In this document: positions 42,562-50,645 of the stretch, piece by piece | Numbering within the stretch: position 1 is the first letter of the stretch | How the letters are laid out: the number at the start of each line of letters is the position of its first letter | Source of the DNA: UBA11612 sp963976395 | GTDB lineage: Bacteria; Pseudomonadota; Alphaproteobacteria; Rhodospirillales; Rhodospirillaceae | DNA: 52,157 nt | Direction of reading: 5' to 3' | Assembly: GCA_963976395.1 (NCBI GenBank) | Contig: CAXBLG010000017.1 | Coordinates: 1 to 52,157 of the forward strand | Position numbers and translations under genes: made by a program | Notes under the pieces: model-generated | Database searches by the model: none | The model's input: the letters and a program-made list of their open reading frames with translations, nothing else | What the model was told of the DNA's origin: nothing

Positions 42562-43742
42562 TAATACACCTCAAATAAACCCGCCGCCCCCATACCGCCG
42601 CCGACGCACATGGTGATGACGACATATTTGGTCTTGCGGCGACGGCCCTCAATCAGCGCATGACCCACCATACGCGAGCCGGTCATCCCAAACGGATGGC
42701 CGATGGCGATAGACCCGCCGTTGACGTTCAGAATCTCGTCGGGAATCCCTAATTTATCGCGGCAGTACAGCACCTGAACGGCGAACGCTTCGTTCAGCTC
42801 CCACAGGCCGATATCGCTCATCTTTACGCCTGTGCGCTCAAGCAACTTTGGCACCGCAAATACGGGCCCGATGCCCATCTCATCAGGATCGCATCCGGCG
42901 ACCGCCATGCCCCGGTAAGCACCGAGAGGCTGCAAGCCCCGCTTCTCGGCTTCCTTGGCCTCCATCAACACACAGGCCGATGCGCCGTCGGACAACTGGC
43001 TGGCATTACCGGCAGTGATAAACCCGCCTTCTCTAATCGGCTTCAAGCTCGCAAGGCCTTCAAGAGTCGTATTGGGCCGGTTGCAGTCGTCGTGATCGAG
43101 CGTCACGGCCTTGGTCGAAGTCTCGCCGGTTTCCTTATTGGTCACCGTCATCACCGTCGACAACGGCACGATTTCATCACTGAACTTGCCGTCCCTCTGC
43201 GCAGCTGCGGTGCGCTGTTGTGATTGCAAGGAGTATTCGTCTTGCGCTTCGCGGCTGATATTATAGCGCTTGGACACCACCTCGGCCGTATCGATCATCC
43301 GCATATATATATGCGGTGAGATATCGGTAACCGCCTGCGAAATCGCACGGTGTGTATTTTTATGCTTCGTCTGCACAAGCGAGATGGATTCAACACCACC
43401 GGCTGCAACCGCCGTCATGTTGTCGCAAACGATTTGTTTGGCCGCTGTCGAAATGGTCATCAAACCGGATGAACATTGACGGTCGAGGCTCATGCCGGGC
43501 ACAGAGTGGGGCAACCCCGCCGTTACAGTGGTCAAACGACCGATGTTATAGGACTGCGAGCCCTGCTGAACCGCTGAGCCGATGATGACGTCGTCGATCT
43601 CGCCGGGGTCGATCTTCGCGCGGGCGACAGCTTCGCGTACGCAGTGGCCGCTGAGAACCGGCGCTTCGGTGTCGTTGAACGCCCCCCGGTAGGATTTCGC
43701 CAAAGGGGTACGGGCAGTGGAAACAATGACGGCCTCGCGCAT
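42561..43742 (-). CDS. Acetyl-CoA C-acyltransferase (thiolase), FadA6-like position
   Basis: A 393-residue thiolase. The nucleophile is C90 in SLDRQCSSGL, the catalytic His is H349 in AIGHPFGMTG, and the second Cys is C379 in MCVGGGMGAAG. All are intact, so it should cleave 3-ketoacyl-CoA with CoA. The closest type by eye is the general FadA/AtoB group. In the Mycobacterium ring-degradation cluster the corresponding enzyme is FadA6, acting on the opened-ring product; that role is inferred from position as the last gene of this operon, 15 bases after the preceding dehydrogenase gene. Confidence 0.92.
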   Translation of the reverse strand: MREAVIVSTARTPLAKSYRGAFNDTEAPVLSGHCVREAVARAKIDPGEIDDVIIGSAVQQGSQSYNIGRLTTVTAGLPHSVPGMSLDRQCSSGLMTISTAAKQIVCDNMTAVAAGGVESISLVQTKHKNTHRAISQAVTDISPHIYMRMIDTAEVVSKRYNISREAQDEYSLQSQQRTAAAQRDGKFSDEIVPLSTVMTVTNKETGETSTKAVTLDHDDCNRPNTTLEGLASLKPIREGGFITAGNASQLSDGASACVLMEAKEAEKRGLQPLGAYRGMAVAGCDPDEMGIGPVFAVPKLLERTGVKMSDIGLWELNEAFAVQVLYCRDKLGIPDEILNVNGGSIAIGHPFGMTGSRMVGHALIEGRRRKTKYVVITMCVGGGMGAAGLFEVY

Positions 43743-43757
43743 GAATATCTCCTGTAA

Positions 43758-44819
43758 TTAACCGGCGTTATCGAAGGCAGAAAAAGTCAAATCCGCACCG
43801 ATGGGTGCATTTGCACCAAGTGTAAAATCAGCAACACGCTTCATATGATAGTCGCGATCGCCCCAGGCTCCGATCAAAGCCCAAGCGCGTTTCATCCATA
43901 AATGTAGATCAACCTCAAAGGTGTACCCCATAGCGCCATGACACTGGATCGCCGCCTTGGATGCGGTCATGGCGGCATCCCCTGCCGCGATCTTCGCGTG
44001 GGATACTGCGGCGGACATATCCGCCGCGCCGTGCGCAACCGCATAGGCCGCGCGGTAAACCACGGGCTGGGCAAAGGATACCGCAACCTGGGCCGAGGCC
44101 AGATGATGTTTCACCGCCTGAAAAGACCCGATGGGTTTGCCGAATTGTGTGCGCTGCCCGGCGTAAGCGACCGTCATATCAATCATGTTCTGAGCAAGAC
44201 CGCTTAACTGTGCGGCGGAGAATAGCGCTCCGCGCTCAAACGCCCGCGCCCAAAGGGCGGCGCTATCATCAGCAAGCTTTTGCCCGCCTTTAACCGAGAC
44301 ATCAAACAGGCAGCGCAACGGATCAATACTCGTCTGCGCACTTGCGCTAACATCTGCCCCCTGCGCCAACATCACGCTGGAATTATCGCCCGCGAATACA
44401 AGCGCGCCGGCGGTATGCATATCGCTGACATAATGCAGGCCCGGCGTTTTTATAGCGAGTTGCAGTGTCCCTTCAGCAAACGAAGAGAGCGCATCATCGC
44501 GCGCTTTAGCGGCAGGACACGCGGCCAGCAAGGGTACAATAACAGCGGCTTGTTCAACCAATGTTTCCGGCAATGCCGCCGCACCGCAGGCCTCGGCGAT
44601 CAAAACAAAATCAACCTCGCTTAATCCAAGGCCGCCAAGGTCTTCAGGCACAAAGAATCCGGTCAGTCCCAGCTCCGCAAGCTTTTGCCAACGTTCGGCA
44701 TCCCGGCGCGTTTCGGTTTCAACCAATTTACGCAAGTGCTCAGGCGTACATTCCCCGGCCAGAAACGTCTTGACCGAGTCCTGAAAGTCGAGCTGATCCT
44801 GGGAGAACCGAAAATCCAT
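43758..44819 (-). CDS. Acyl-CoA dehydrogenase-like protein with a reduced middle domain (probable heteromeric partner)
   Basis: A 353-residue ACAD-fold protein, shorter than the usual 380-400. It begins MDFRFSQDQLDFQDSVKTFL and keeps the FAD-side motif GQRTQFGKPIGSFQAVKHHL and the C-terminal CHGAMGYTFEVDLHLWMKRA. The middle domain lacks the usual [ST]EPxAGSD motif, and no YEGT-type Glu is present. In steroid degradation, adjacent ACAD genes often encode alpha2beta2 heterotetramers, and this gene is 17 bases downstream of a full-length ACAD gene. A heterotetramer with that neighbour is inferred. Confidence 0.85.
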   Translation of the reverse strand: MDFRFSQDQLDFQDSVKTFLAGECTPEHLRKLVETETRRDAERWQKLAELGLTGFFVPEDLGGLGLSEVDFVLIAEACGAAALPETLVEQAAVIVPLLAACPAAKARDDALSSFAEGTLQLAIKTPGLHYVSDMHTAGALVFAGDNSSVMLAQGADVSASAQTSIDPLRCLFDVSVKGGQKLADDSAALWARAFERGALFSAAQLSGLAQNMIDMTVAYAGQRTQFGKPIGSFQAVKHHLASAQVAVSFAQPVVYRAAYAVAHGAADMSAAVSHAKIAAGDAAMTASKAAIQCHGAMGYTFEVDLHLWMKRAWALIGAWGDRDYHMKRVADFTLGANAPIGADLTFSAFDNAG

Positions 44820-44836
44820 ATTTCTCTACCGCCGTC

Positions 44837-46000
44837 TCAGCGTGGAAGACCGAGCATACGCTCGGCGATTACATTGCGCTGAATCTCATTGGTTCCCGCA
44901 TAAATAGGTCCGGCCAGAGAGAATAAAAACCCGCCCAGCCAATCCCCGGCTGCACGGGCGCTTTGCGTCTCGCGCATGAGTTCAGCTTCCGCGCCCATGA
45001 TGCCCATGGCGGTTTCGTGCATGGCCAGATCCAGCTCCGACCAGAAGATTTTATTAAGGCTGGCCTCGACCCCAATGCTTCCACCGGCAATCAAACGGCT
45101 CGCGGTCATATAGGTATTCAGGCAATAGGCTTCGGCATCCATCCAGGCCTGCACCACCCGCTCGCCTGTCGCCGCACTCACCTTATCTTTATTGGCATTG
45201 TACAGCGCGACCAACCGCCGCGCGGTTTCCTGAAAGCGTGCGGGACTGCGCAGCATCAAACCGCGTTCGAACCCGGCGGTGGACATAGCAACGCCCCAGC
45301 CGCCCCCTTCCTCGCCCAGTAGGTTCTCGGCGGGCACGCGCACATCGTCGAAGAAAATCTCAGCAAAACCGGTACGCCCATCCAATTGCGGGATCGGTCG
45401 AACGGTGATTCCCGGCGTGGACAAAGGCACGAGCACAAAGGACAACCCTTTGTGGCGCTGCGAATCGGGATCGGTGCGAAACAGACCAAAACACCAATCG
45501 GCAAAGGCCGCACGAGTGGACCAGGTTTTCTGACCGTTGATCACATAATGATCACCGTCACGAATCGCTTTGGTGCGAATCGCCGCCATATCGCTGCCTG
45601 CCCCCGGCTCGGACCAGGCCTGCGCCCATATATCGTCGCCAGCTGCCATACGCGGTAGAAACTTTTCTTTCTGCGCTTCGGTCCCGTACTCCATAAGCGT
45701 CGGACCCAGCAGAAAAATTCCGTTTTGATTCACCCGCGTCGGCGCACCGGCGCGGTAATACTCTTCTTCAAAAATCAGCCACTCGATAAGATTAGCCCCG
45801 CGCCCGCCCAGCTGCTCTGGCCACGTCACCATGGACCAGCGGCCCGAATGCAAGGTGCGCTCCCAGTCCCGATGCTGCTCAAATCCCTCACGGGTGTCCA
45901 TAGACGCCAGCGGCATTTGGGGCACGTGTGCACTCATCCACGCCCTGACCTCGGCGCGAAGTTCTCGCTCTTGATCGGTGAACGCGAGGTCCATGGTCAT
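44837..46000 (-). CDS. Acyl-CoA dehydrogenase, FadE30-like
   Basis: A 387-residue flavoprotein with the whole ACAD fold: AQAWSEPGAGSDMAAIRTKA in the middle domain, INGQKTWSTRAAFADWCFGL, and the C-terminal IYAGTNEIQRNVIAERMLGL. The residue at the classic YEGT catalytic Glu is Ala. A Glu in AGFERGLMLRS in the preceding helix could be the base, as in the isovaleryl/long-chain type. FadE30 of Mycobacterium, which dehydrogenates HIP-CoA, has the same kind of replacement as I recall. The ATG overlaps the stop of the upstream crotonase gene (ATGA). Confidence 0.9.
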   Translation of the reverse strand: MTMDLAFTDQERELRAEVRAWMSAHVPQMPLASMDTREGFEQHRDWERTLHSGRWSMVTWPEQLGGRGANLIEWLIFEEEYYRAGAPTRVNQNGIFLLGPTLMEYGTEAQKEKFLPRMAAGDDIWAQAWSEPGAGSDMAAIRTKAIRDGDHYVINGQKTWSTRAAFADWCFGLFRTDPDSQRHKGLSFVLVPLSTPGITVRPIPQLDGRTGFAEIFFDDVRVPAENLLGEEGGGWGVAMSTAGFERGLMLRSPARFQETARRLVALYNANKDKVSAATGERVVQAWMDAEAYCLNTYMTASRLIAGGSIGVEASLNKIFWSELDLAMHETAMGIMGAEAELMRETQSARAAGDWLGGFLFSLAGPIYAGTNEIQRNVIAERMLGLPR

Positions 46001-46752
46001 GATTTAAAGTCGGCCGCTTTCTTTTCTTTAACAAAAACATCCCGCGATTTTTGCGAATCCGGGTGCATGTACATTTCAAGGGTAAAGCCTTGCTCGAAGC
46101 GGTAGTCGGTATCGACATCCCGGGCCTCGATTCCGTTCAACGCCTCCTTCGCCAGCACAAGGGCTTTGCGTGACTTGGAGGCGATCACCGCCGCGAACGC
46201 GCGCGTCTCTTCAATCAATTTATCCCTGGGCACGACTTTCTCGATTGCGCCGAGACGAAAGGCTTCCTGCGCCGAGAGATTGCTGCCGGTAAAAAACAAG
46301 GCCCGCACTTTATGCAGAGGAATCATGCGCGACAGATGCGAGGCGCCGCCCATGGCCCCGCGATCAATTTCCGACAATGCGAAAAAGGCGTCTTCGGCCG
46401 CAATGATCACGTCACTGGCGCCCGAAATACCGACGCCGCCGCCGATGATATAATTATGCACGGCGGTGACCACCGGCACTTCGCAGGCCCGCACGGCTTT
46501 GTAAGTCAAATAGTTTCCGCGATTGAGTTCGGTGATGCGCTCCGGATGCTTTTGCATCTCCTTGATGTCCACCCCGGCGCAGAACCCCTTACCTTCGGCG
46601 CGAATCATCACACAACGCACATCCGGATTACTGCCGGTTTCCGCAATCACTTTCGGAAATGCGTTCCAGGCCGCCGTATCCAGCGCATTCACAGGCGGGT
46701 GATTGATAACAATCTCACCAATTCCATCCGCAATATTTACATCAAAGGACAT
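45997..46752 (-). CDS. EchA20-like crotonase (D-ring opening hydrolase candidate)
   Basis: A 251-residue crotonase. The oxyanion motif is VMIRAEGKGFCAGVDIKEMQ and the second is IIGGGVGISGASDVIIAAED. In hydratases the GGG is followed by a catalytic Glu; here it is Val-Gly. The second Glu is kept in ALSEIDRGAMGGASHLSR. The full length resembles Mycobacterium EchA20, which opens the last intact ring (HIEC-CoA), including the C-terminal YRFEQGFTLEM. This is my family assignment from memory. It lies between the IpdC-like and FadE30-like genes and overlaps the latter (ATGA). Confidence 0.85.
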   Translation of the reverse strand: MSFDVNIADGIGEIVINHPPVNALDTAAWNAFPKVIAETGSNPDVRCVMIRAEGKGFCAGVDIKEMQKHPERITELNRGNYLTYKAVRACEVPVVTAVHNYIIGGGVGISGASDVIIAAEDAFFALSEIDRGAMGGASHLSRMIPLHKVRALFFTGSNLSAQEAFRLGAIEKVVPRDKLIEETRAFAAVIASKSRKALVLAKEALNGIEARDVDTDYRFEQGFTLEMYMHPDSQKSRDVFVKEKKAADFKS

Positions 46753-46763
46753 GGGTCATTTCC

Positions 46764-47840
46764 TCAAGCTTGTGTCGGCGCCGCGCCCGGATTGAGTACG
46801 GCGAGCCTCTGTTCTGCTTCCGCAACAATGCGGTCGATCAAATCTTTGCAACTGGGCAGATCATCAATAACGCCCGCCACCTGACCGCTGGGCAAAACCC
46901 CTTCGGCTGGGCGCCCTTCCACCACAGATCTCTGGATCAACACCGGCGCGTTGGCCGCCATCAAGGTTTGCCCCAGGGTCATGCCGCTGGACCGCGCCAT
47001 CGCGAGCGCCGACTGCATCAGCCCGAAAAAAGACAGACCTGTGAGTTTGCGAAACGCAAGGCCGCTGCGCATACCCAACCAGATCAGACCCAAGGGACCA
47101 GTTTGCTCTAAGCGCCGCAGCACATCGTTCAGGATCATCCGTTGCGGCAAGCCGTCAAGCTTGGTGGAGACAATGATCTCATCGACTTCCGCTGCCAGAT
47201 ATTGGTCCAGCGTCGCACGCGGCACCGGACTATCAGAGGTCAGCAAAAAGCGTGTGCCCATGGCGATGCCCACTGCACCGAATGCAAGCGCGGCAACCAG
47301 CCCGCGCCCGTCGCGAAACCCGCCGGCGGCAACAACAGGCACCTTCACCGCATCTAAAACCTGCGGCAACAACAGAGAGGTCGGAACCGAACCAGTATGG
47401 CCGCCGCCTTCGTTCCCCTGAATGACGATAATATCCGCACCCAGGTCAGCAGCTTTAACCGCGTGCTTCACCGCGCCCACGGTTGGAATACAGACCACGC
47501 CTGCGTCCTTCAGGCTCTGAACCATCTTTTTGCTAGGTCCGCGTCCATAGCTCACCGCCTTCACGCCATGCTTCAGCACAAGGTCCGTTACTTCGTCCGC
47601 GCCGGGCAAATACATATGAAAGTTCAAGCCGAACGGGCGGTTGGTCAAACTTTTGGTTTTAACAATGGCCGCTTCAATTTCTTTCGGCGGAATAGTCGCG
47701 CCAGCGAGAAACCCGAACCCCCCGGCATTGGCCGTGGCCGCCACCAGTTCAGGCGTCGCAATCCACCCCATGGCGGTTTGGATGATCGGGACACGGCAAC
47801 CAAGCCGGTCCTGCAGCGCTGTGTTGAGGGCGGGGTGCAT
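46764..47840 (-). CDS. IpdC-like nitronate monooxygenase-family flavoprotein
   Basis: A 358-residue TIM-barrel flavoprotein of the NMO/2-nitropropane dioxygenase family. The FMN phosphate motif region is IVIQGNEGGGHTGSVPTSLL and VPVVAAGGFRDGRGLVAALA, then GAVGIAMGTRFLLTSDSPVP. The C-terminal VVEGRPAEGVLPSGQVAGV and DDLPSCKDLIDRIV match Mycobacterium IpdC as I remember it, more than general nitronate oxidases. IpdC acts in ring C/D catabolism of steroids; its exact step is less firm than those of EchA20 and IpdAB. It lies 11 bases upstream of the EchA20-like gene. Confidence 0.85.
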   Translation of the reverse strand: MHPALNTALQDRLGCRVPIIQTAMGWIATPELVAATANAGGFGFLAGATIPPKEIEAAIVKTKSLTNRPFGLNFHMYLPGADEVTDLVLKHGVKAVSYGRGPSKKMVQSLKDAGVVCIPTVGAVKHAVKAADLGADIIVIQGNEGGGHTGSVPTSLLLPQVLDAVKVPVVAAGGFRDGRGLVAALAFGAVGIAMGTRFLLTSDSPVPRATLDQYLAAEVDEIIVSTKLDGLPQRMILNDVLRRLEQTGPLGLIWLGMRSGLAFRKLTGLSFFGLMQSALAMARSSGMTLGQTLMAANAPVLIQRSVVEGRPAEGVLPSGQVAGVIDDLPSCKDLIDRIVAEAEQRLAVLNPGAAPTQA

Positions 47841-47854
47841 ACTTCTGACTTAAC

Positions 47855-48880
47855 CTACGACCGCTTTGCTTTGGCTTTTTTACGCGCCGGTTTTTTGCTC
47901 GTCGTTTTCTTCGAGGGTACTTTTTTAGACGGCGCTTTCTTTTTTGCTGCAGACTCTTTCGATGTCCGCTGAGACTTTGCCATAGCCTTCGCGTCAAAGC
48001 CGCCCAGATAATCACCGCCCGCGAGATCGTTGTGGGCATGACCGAAATGATGCCAGGCAAATATAGCGTCCATCGCCGTGCGCTTGCCCTGCATATCCTC
48101 GGTGTGGTTCACCACTTGCTTGGTCAACGTCAGGCCCATGCGCGGCATGGCCGCGATTTTGTTGGCCATGGCCATGGTTTCTTCTTCAAGTTTCTCAAGC
48201 GGAACAACGCGGTTGACCATGCCCATCTGATAGGCGCGCTCGGCCGACATCCGCTCACCCAGGAACAAAAACTCCTTGGCAATGCGGGCGTTAAGCTCGT
48301 ACGGATGCGCAAAGTATTCCACGCCCGGCAGACCCATGCGTACGACAGGATCGGAGAAAAACGCATTGTCAGCAGCGACGATCAGATCGCACACCCAAGC
48401 CAGCATCAAACCACCGGCGATTGCGCCGCCCTGAACCATGGCAATGGTCGGCTTCGGCAATTCCCGCCAGCGGCGGCAAAGTCCCAAATAAGCTTCCTGT
48501 TCGCGCACATAAAAAAACTCGCCGCCGGGCTTGTTCACATGATCGGGCCAGACTGTCGCGCGTTTCGGCTGCGAACGACCCACATCGCGGCCGGGTGTAC
48601 CGATATCGTGACCGGCCGAGAAATGTTTCCCAGCAGCGCGCAGCACAATCACCTTGACCGCATCGTCATCGACCGCGCGCGTAAAGGCATCATTGAGCGC
48701 ATACAAAAGCTGCGCATTCTGCGCATTGTGAAACTTCGGACGGTTCAAGGTGAGGATGGCAACCGGCCCTCGCGTTTCATACAGGACCGGATTCTTTTCC
48801 TCGTACACACCCTTGCTGGCCGCTTCCTTGCGCAGCGGCGTGCCGTCCACACCTAGCTTGGCAGATCCCTTCTTAGGCAT
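47855..48880 (-). CDS. Crotonase lacking both usual Glu, with a Lys-rich tail
   Basis: A 341-residue crotonase-fold protein; ATG 48880 is preceded by AAGGAGG, so longer frames are rejected. Oxyanion segments VIVLRAAGKHFSAGHDIGTP and GGAIAGGLMLAWVCDLIVAA are present, but the two general hydratase acid/base positions are Leu/Met and Val (FSDPVVRMGLPG) instead of Glu. Residues beyond about 305 are a basic low-complexity tail with SKK and AKK repeats (KKAPSKKVPSKKTTSKK). A plain enoyl-CoA hydratase is unlikely; another crotonase chemistry (hydrolysis or C-C cleavage) is possible. Its start overlaps the IpdB-like gene by 8 bases. Confidence 0.85.
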   Translation of the reverse strand: MPKKGSAKLGVDGTPLRKEAASKGVYEEKNPVLYETRGPVAILTLNRPKFHNAQNAQLLYALNDAFTRAVDDDAVKVIVLRAAGKHFSAGHDIGTPGRDVGRSQPKRATVWPDHVNKPGGEFFYVREQEAYLGLCRRWRELPKPTIAMVQGGAIAGGLMLAWVCDLIVAADNAFFSDPVVRMGLPGVEYFAHPYELNARIAKEFLFLGERMSAERAYQMGMVNRVVPLEKLEEETMAMANKIAAMPRMGLTLTKQVVNHTEDMQGKRTAMDAIFAWHHFGHAHNDLAGGDYLGGFDAKAMAKSQRTSKESAAKKKAPSKKVPSKKTTSKKPARKKAKAKRS

Positions 48881-49694
48881 TTTCGCGCCTCCTTGCGTCC
48901 CCATGGGGATTGTCCTTGAAGGTTGTTGCCCGCACATCATGCGGATCGATCACCTCGCGAATAAGCCTAAGCTGCTCTTCGGTCGGCACTGGCGTTTCCG
49001 TGCAAGTGTCCTTGCCTTCTAGCGGAAAACCGGTGTTGTCTTGAACTTGAGCAAAGCTGATTCCGGGATGCAATGACACCACACGGATCGCCCTGTCTTT
49101 GCCGCCAAAATCCATGACCGCGAGATTGGACACGATCAGGCGCAGGTCCACTTTGTCGCCCCGGCGGCCATCCTTAAACCGGGCGGGATTATAGCCCGCG
49201 CCAGCCACCATATCGACTTCGCCTTCGACAAAAGTGCGCTTGTCGTGGCTCGGCGCCCACATGCTGTTGGCATGGCTGATCGTATTGCCCGGAAATCCGC
49301 GCACACCAAGCAACGCCGCCTTGGGTTTATCCGCGTTGCCAATGAAGCTGATATTGGTTTGCCCATAGCGGTCAATTTGCACAGGCCCGGTCATGGCGTG
49401 ACGTTTGCCGCCGTACACCAGATCAAACACTTTCGCATATGGCATCCATCCGCAAATCTTAGGGGCATATCCCTTGCGCGGGCCGACCGGAACCGGCTCG
49501 GAAACCAAGAATGCCTCGCCTTCCGTGAGCAATAAATCGGGGTTTACGGTGAGCTTTGCGAGCGCTGCGGCAATACGCGGCACCGGTCCGAATCCATTGC
49601 CGAAAACTTCGCCGTCGTTACGCCAGGTTTCAGCTGCTGCCGTGATACAAATTTCAGCAAGTGTGTAATCGGTGGCGGGGTTGGAACTTGTCAT
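48873..49694 (-). CDS. ipdB: IpdB-like CoA-transferase-fold beta subunit
   Basis: A 273-residue protein; AAGGAGGTGG precedes ATG 49694. It belongs to the CoA-transferase family I beta type: LLLTEGEAFLVSEPVPVG, WMPYAKVFDLVYGGKRHAMT, QIDRYGQTNISFIG, VRGFPGNTISHANSMWAP, and HPGISFAQVQDNTGF. IpdAB proteins have this fold but act as a hydrolase that opens the last ring (COCHEA-CoA) and not as a transferase. The match to remembered IpdB is extensive. It is 10 bases after ipdA and overlaps the next gene by 8 bases. Confidence 0.88.
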   Translation of the reverse strand: MTSSNPATDYTLAEICITAAAETWRNDGEVFGNGFGPVPRIAAALAKLTVNPDLLLTEGEAFLVSEPVPVGPRKGYAPKICGWMPYAKVFDLVYGGKRHAMTGPVQIDRYGQTNISFIGNADKPKAALLGVRGFPGNTISHANSMWAPSHDKRTFVEGEVDMVAGAGYNPARFKDGRRGDKVDLRLIVSNLAVMDFGGKDRAIRVVSLHPGISFAQVQDNTGFPLEGKDTCTETPVPTEEQLRLIREVIDPHDVRATTFKDNPHGDARRRENA

Positions 49695-49704
49695 GGCCAC
49701 CTCC

Positions 49705-50604
49705 TTAAAATACGGGCAGAGACAGGGCGCGGATATGATCCGCACCGCCGACTGACGTTATATAGGCATCGTGAGTTTCTTTGGTCAGGAACTCATCGCG
49801 GTAAGCATCAAACTCTTTGGCGGCGCACCGCTTGGTGTAAGCACTAATGTGTTTCACATCTATGCCATAGTCCGGTCCGCACGACGTTGGATGCGCGCCC
49901 AGCGGCGCCTCGGCAACACCGGTGATGACACTGCGCTCAATCGGCATAAGCCGCGCTTTCATCGGATCATTAAAAGCGCTTGTGTCCACAAGTTTCTCGC
50001 ATGTGGCAAAACTTTTTTTGGCGGCCCGGCAAAACATATCGTCGAAGAACGGGTCCGGGCCGAGGATGGCCGTATGCCCCTGAGCGTCGGCTTCGTTCAC
50101 ATGAATAATGGTGACGTCGAGGTTAAGCGCCGGCATCGCCATCAACAACTCACCGTCGTCGTAAGGCGAGCGCACCGTCTTAATCCACGGGTTTAAGGTT
50201 TCAACATCTGTGCCGATCCCGGCGCGCGTTGGTAGAAACGGCAGATCCATCGCCGCCGCCCGCAAGCCCCATTGCAACATGCCTTCGTCGATCTCTCGGA
50301 ACTCGAACGCGCCGCCTTGGCGAGCCTGACGGAACGCTTGGTCCATCGGAATAACGTCGTGCGAGACAAAGCCATATACAAGACACTTAATCTTACCGGA
50401 TGCCGCCAGCAGGCTCACATCCATGCCGCCATAGGAAACAACCGTTAAGTCTTTAACAGGGCTGCGCAATAACTCGCGCACAACGGCCATAGGTTTACGG
50501 CGCCCACCCCAGCCGCCGATTCCGATGGTCATGCCATCTTTTATCTGCGCGGCAATATCCGAAACAGTCGTGACTTTATTTTTGCTCACTGCGTATTCTT
50601 TCAT
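49705..50604 (-). CDS. ipdA: IpdA-like CoA-transferase-fold alpha subunit
   Basis: A 299-residue protein. ATG 50604 (MKEYAVSKNK) is chosen over a TTG at 50619. Family I CoA-transferase alpha features are DGMTIGIGGWGGRRKPMAVV, DLTVVSYGGMDVSLLAASGK, LPFLPTRAGIGTDVETLNPW and the Glu-bearing segment FEFREIDEGMLQWGLRAAAM. This run matches Mycobacterium IpdA as I recall, including a conserved acidic pair in REIDEGM. With the next gene it should form the ring-cleaving hydrolase of steroid degradation. It lies 41 bases after the ACAD11-like gene. Confidence 0.88.
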   Translation of the reverse strand: MKEYAVSKNKVTTVSDIAAQIKDGMTIGIGGWGGRRKPMAVVRELLRSPVKDLTVVSYGGMDVSLLAASGKIKCLVYGFVSHDVIPMDQAFRQARQGGAFEFREIDEGMLQWGLRAAAMDLPFLPTRAGIGTDVETLNPWIKTVRSPYDDGELLMAMPALNLDVTIIHVNEADAQGHTAILGPDPFFDDMFCRAAKKSFATCEKLVDTSAFNDPMKARLMPIERSVITGVAEAPLGAHPTSCGPDYGIDVKHISAYTKRCAAKEFDAYRDEFLTKETHDAYITSVGGADHIRALSLPVF

Positions 50605-50645
50605 CAATGTCCGACGCAATTAACGCCCTTGTTGCATCTTACTTG

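Noticed and set aside
48032..48856. 274-codon open frame on the plus strand
   Set aside because: Antisense to the crotonase gene and its product is His/Arg-rich with no recognisable domain; typical of a high-GC shadow.
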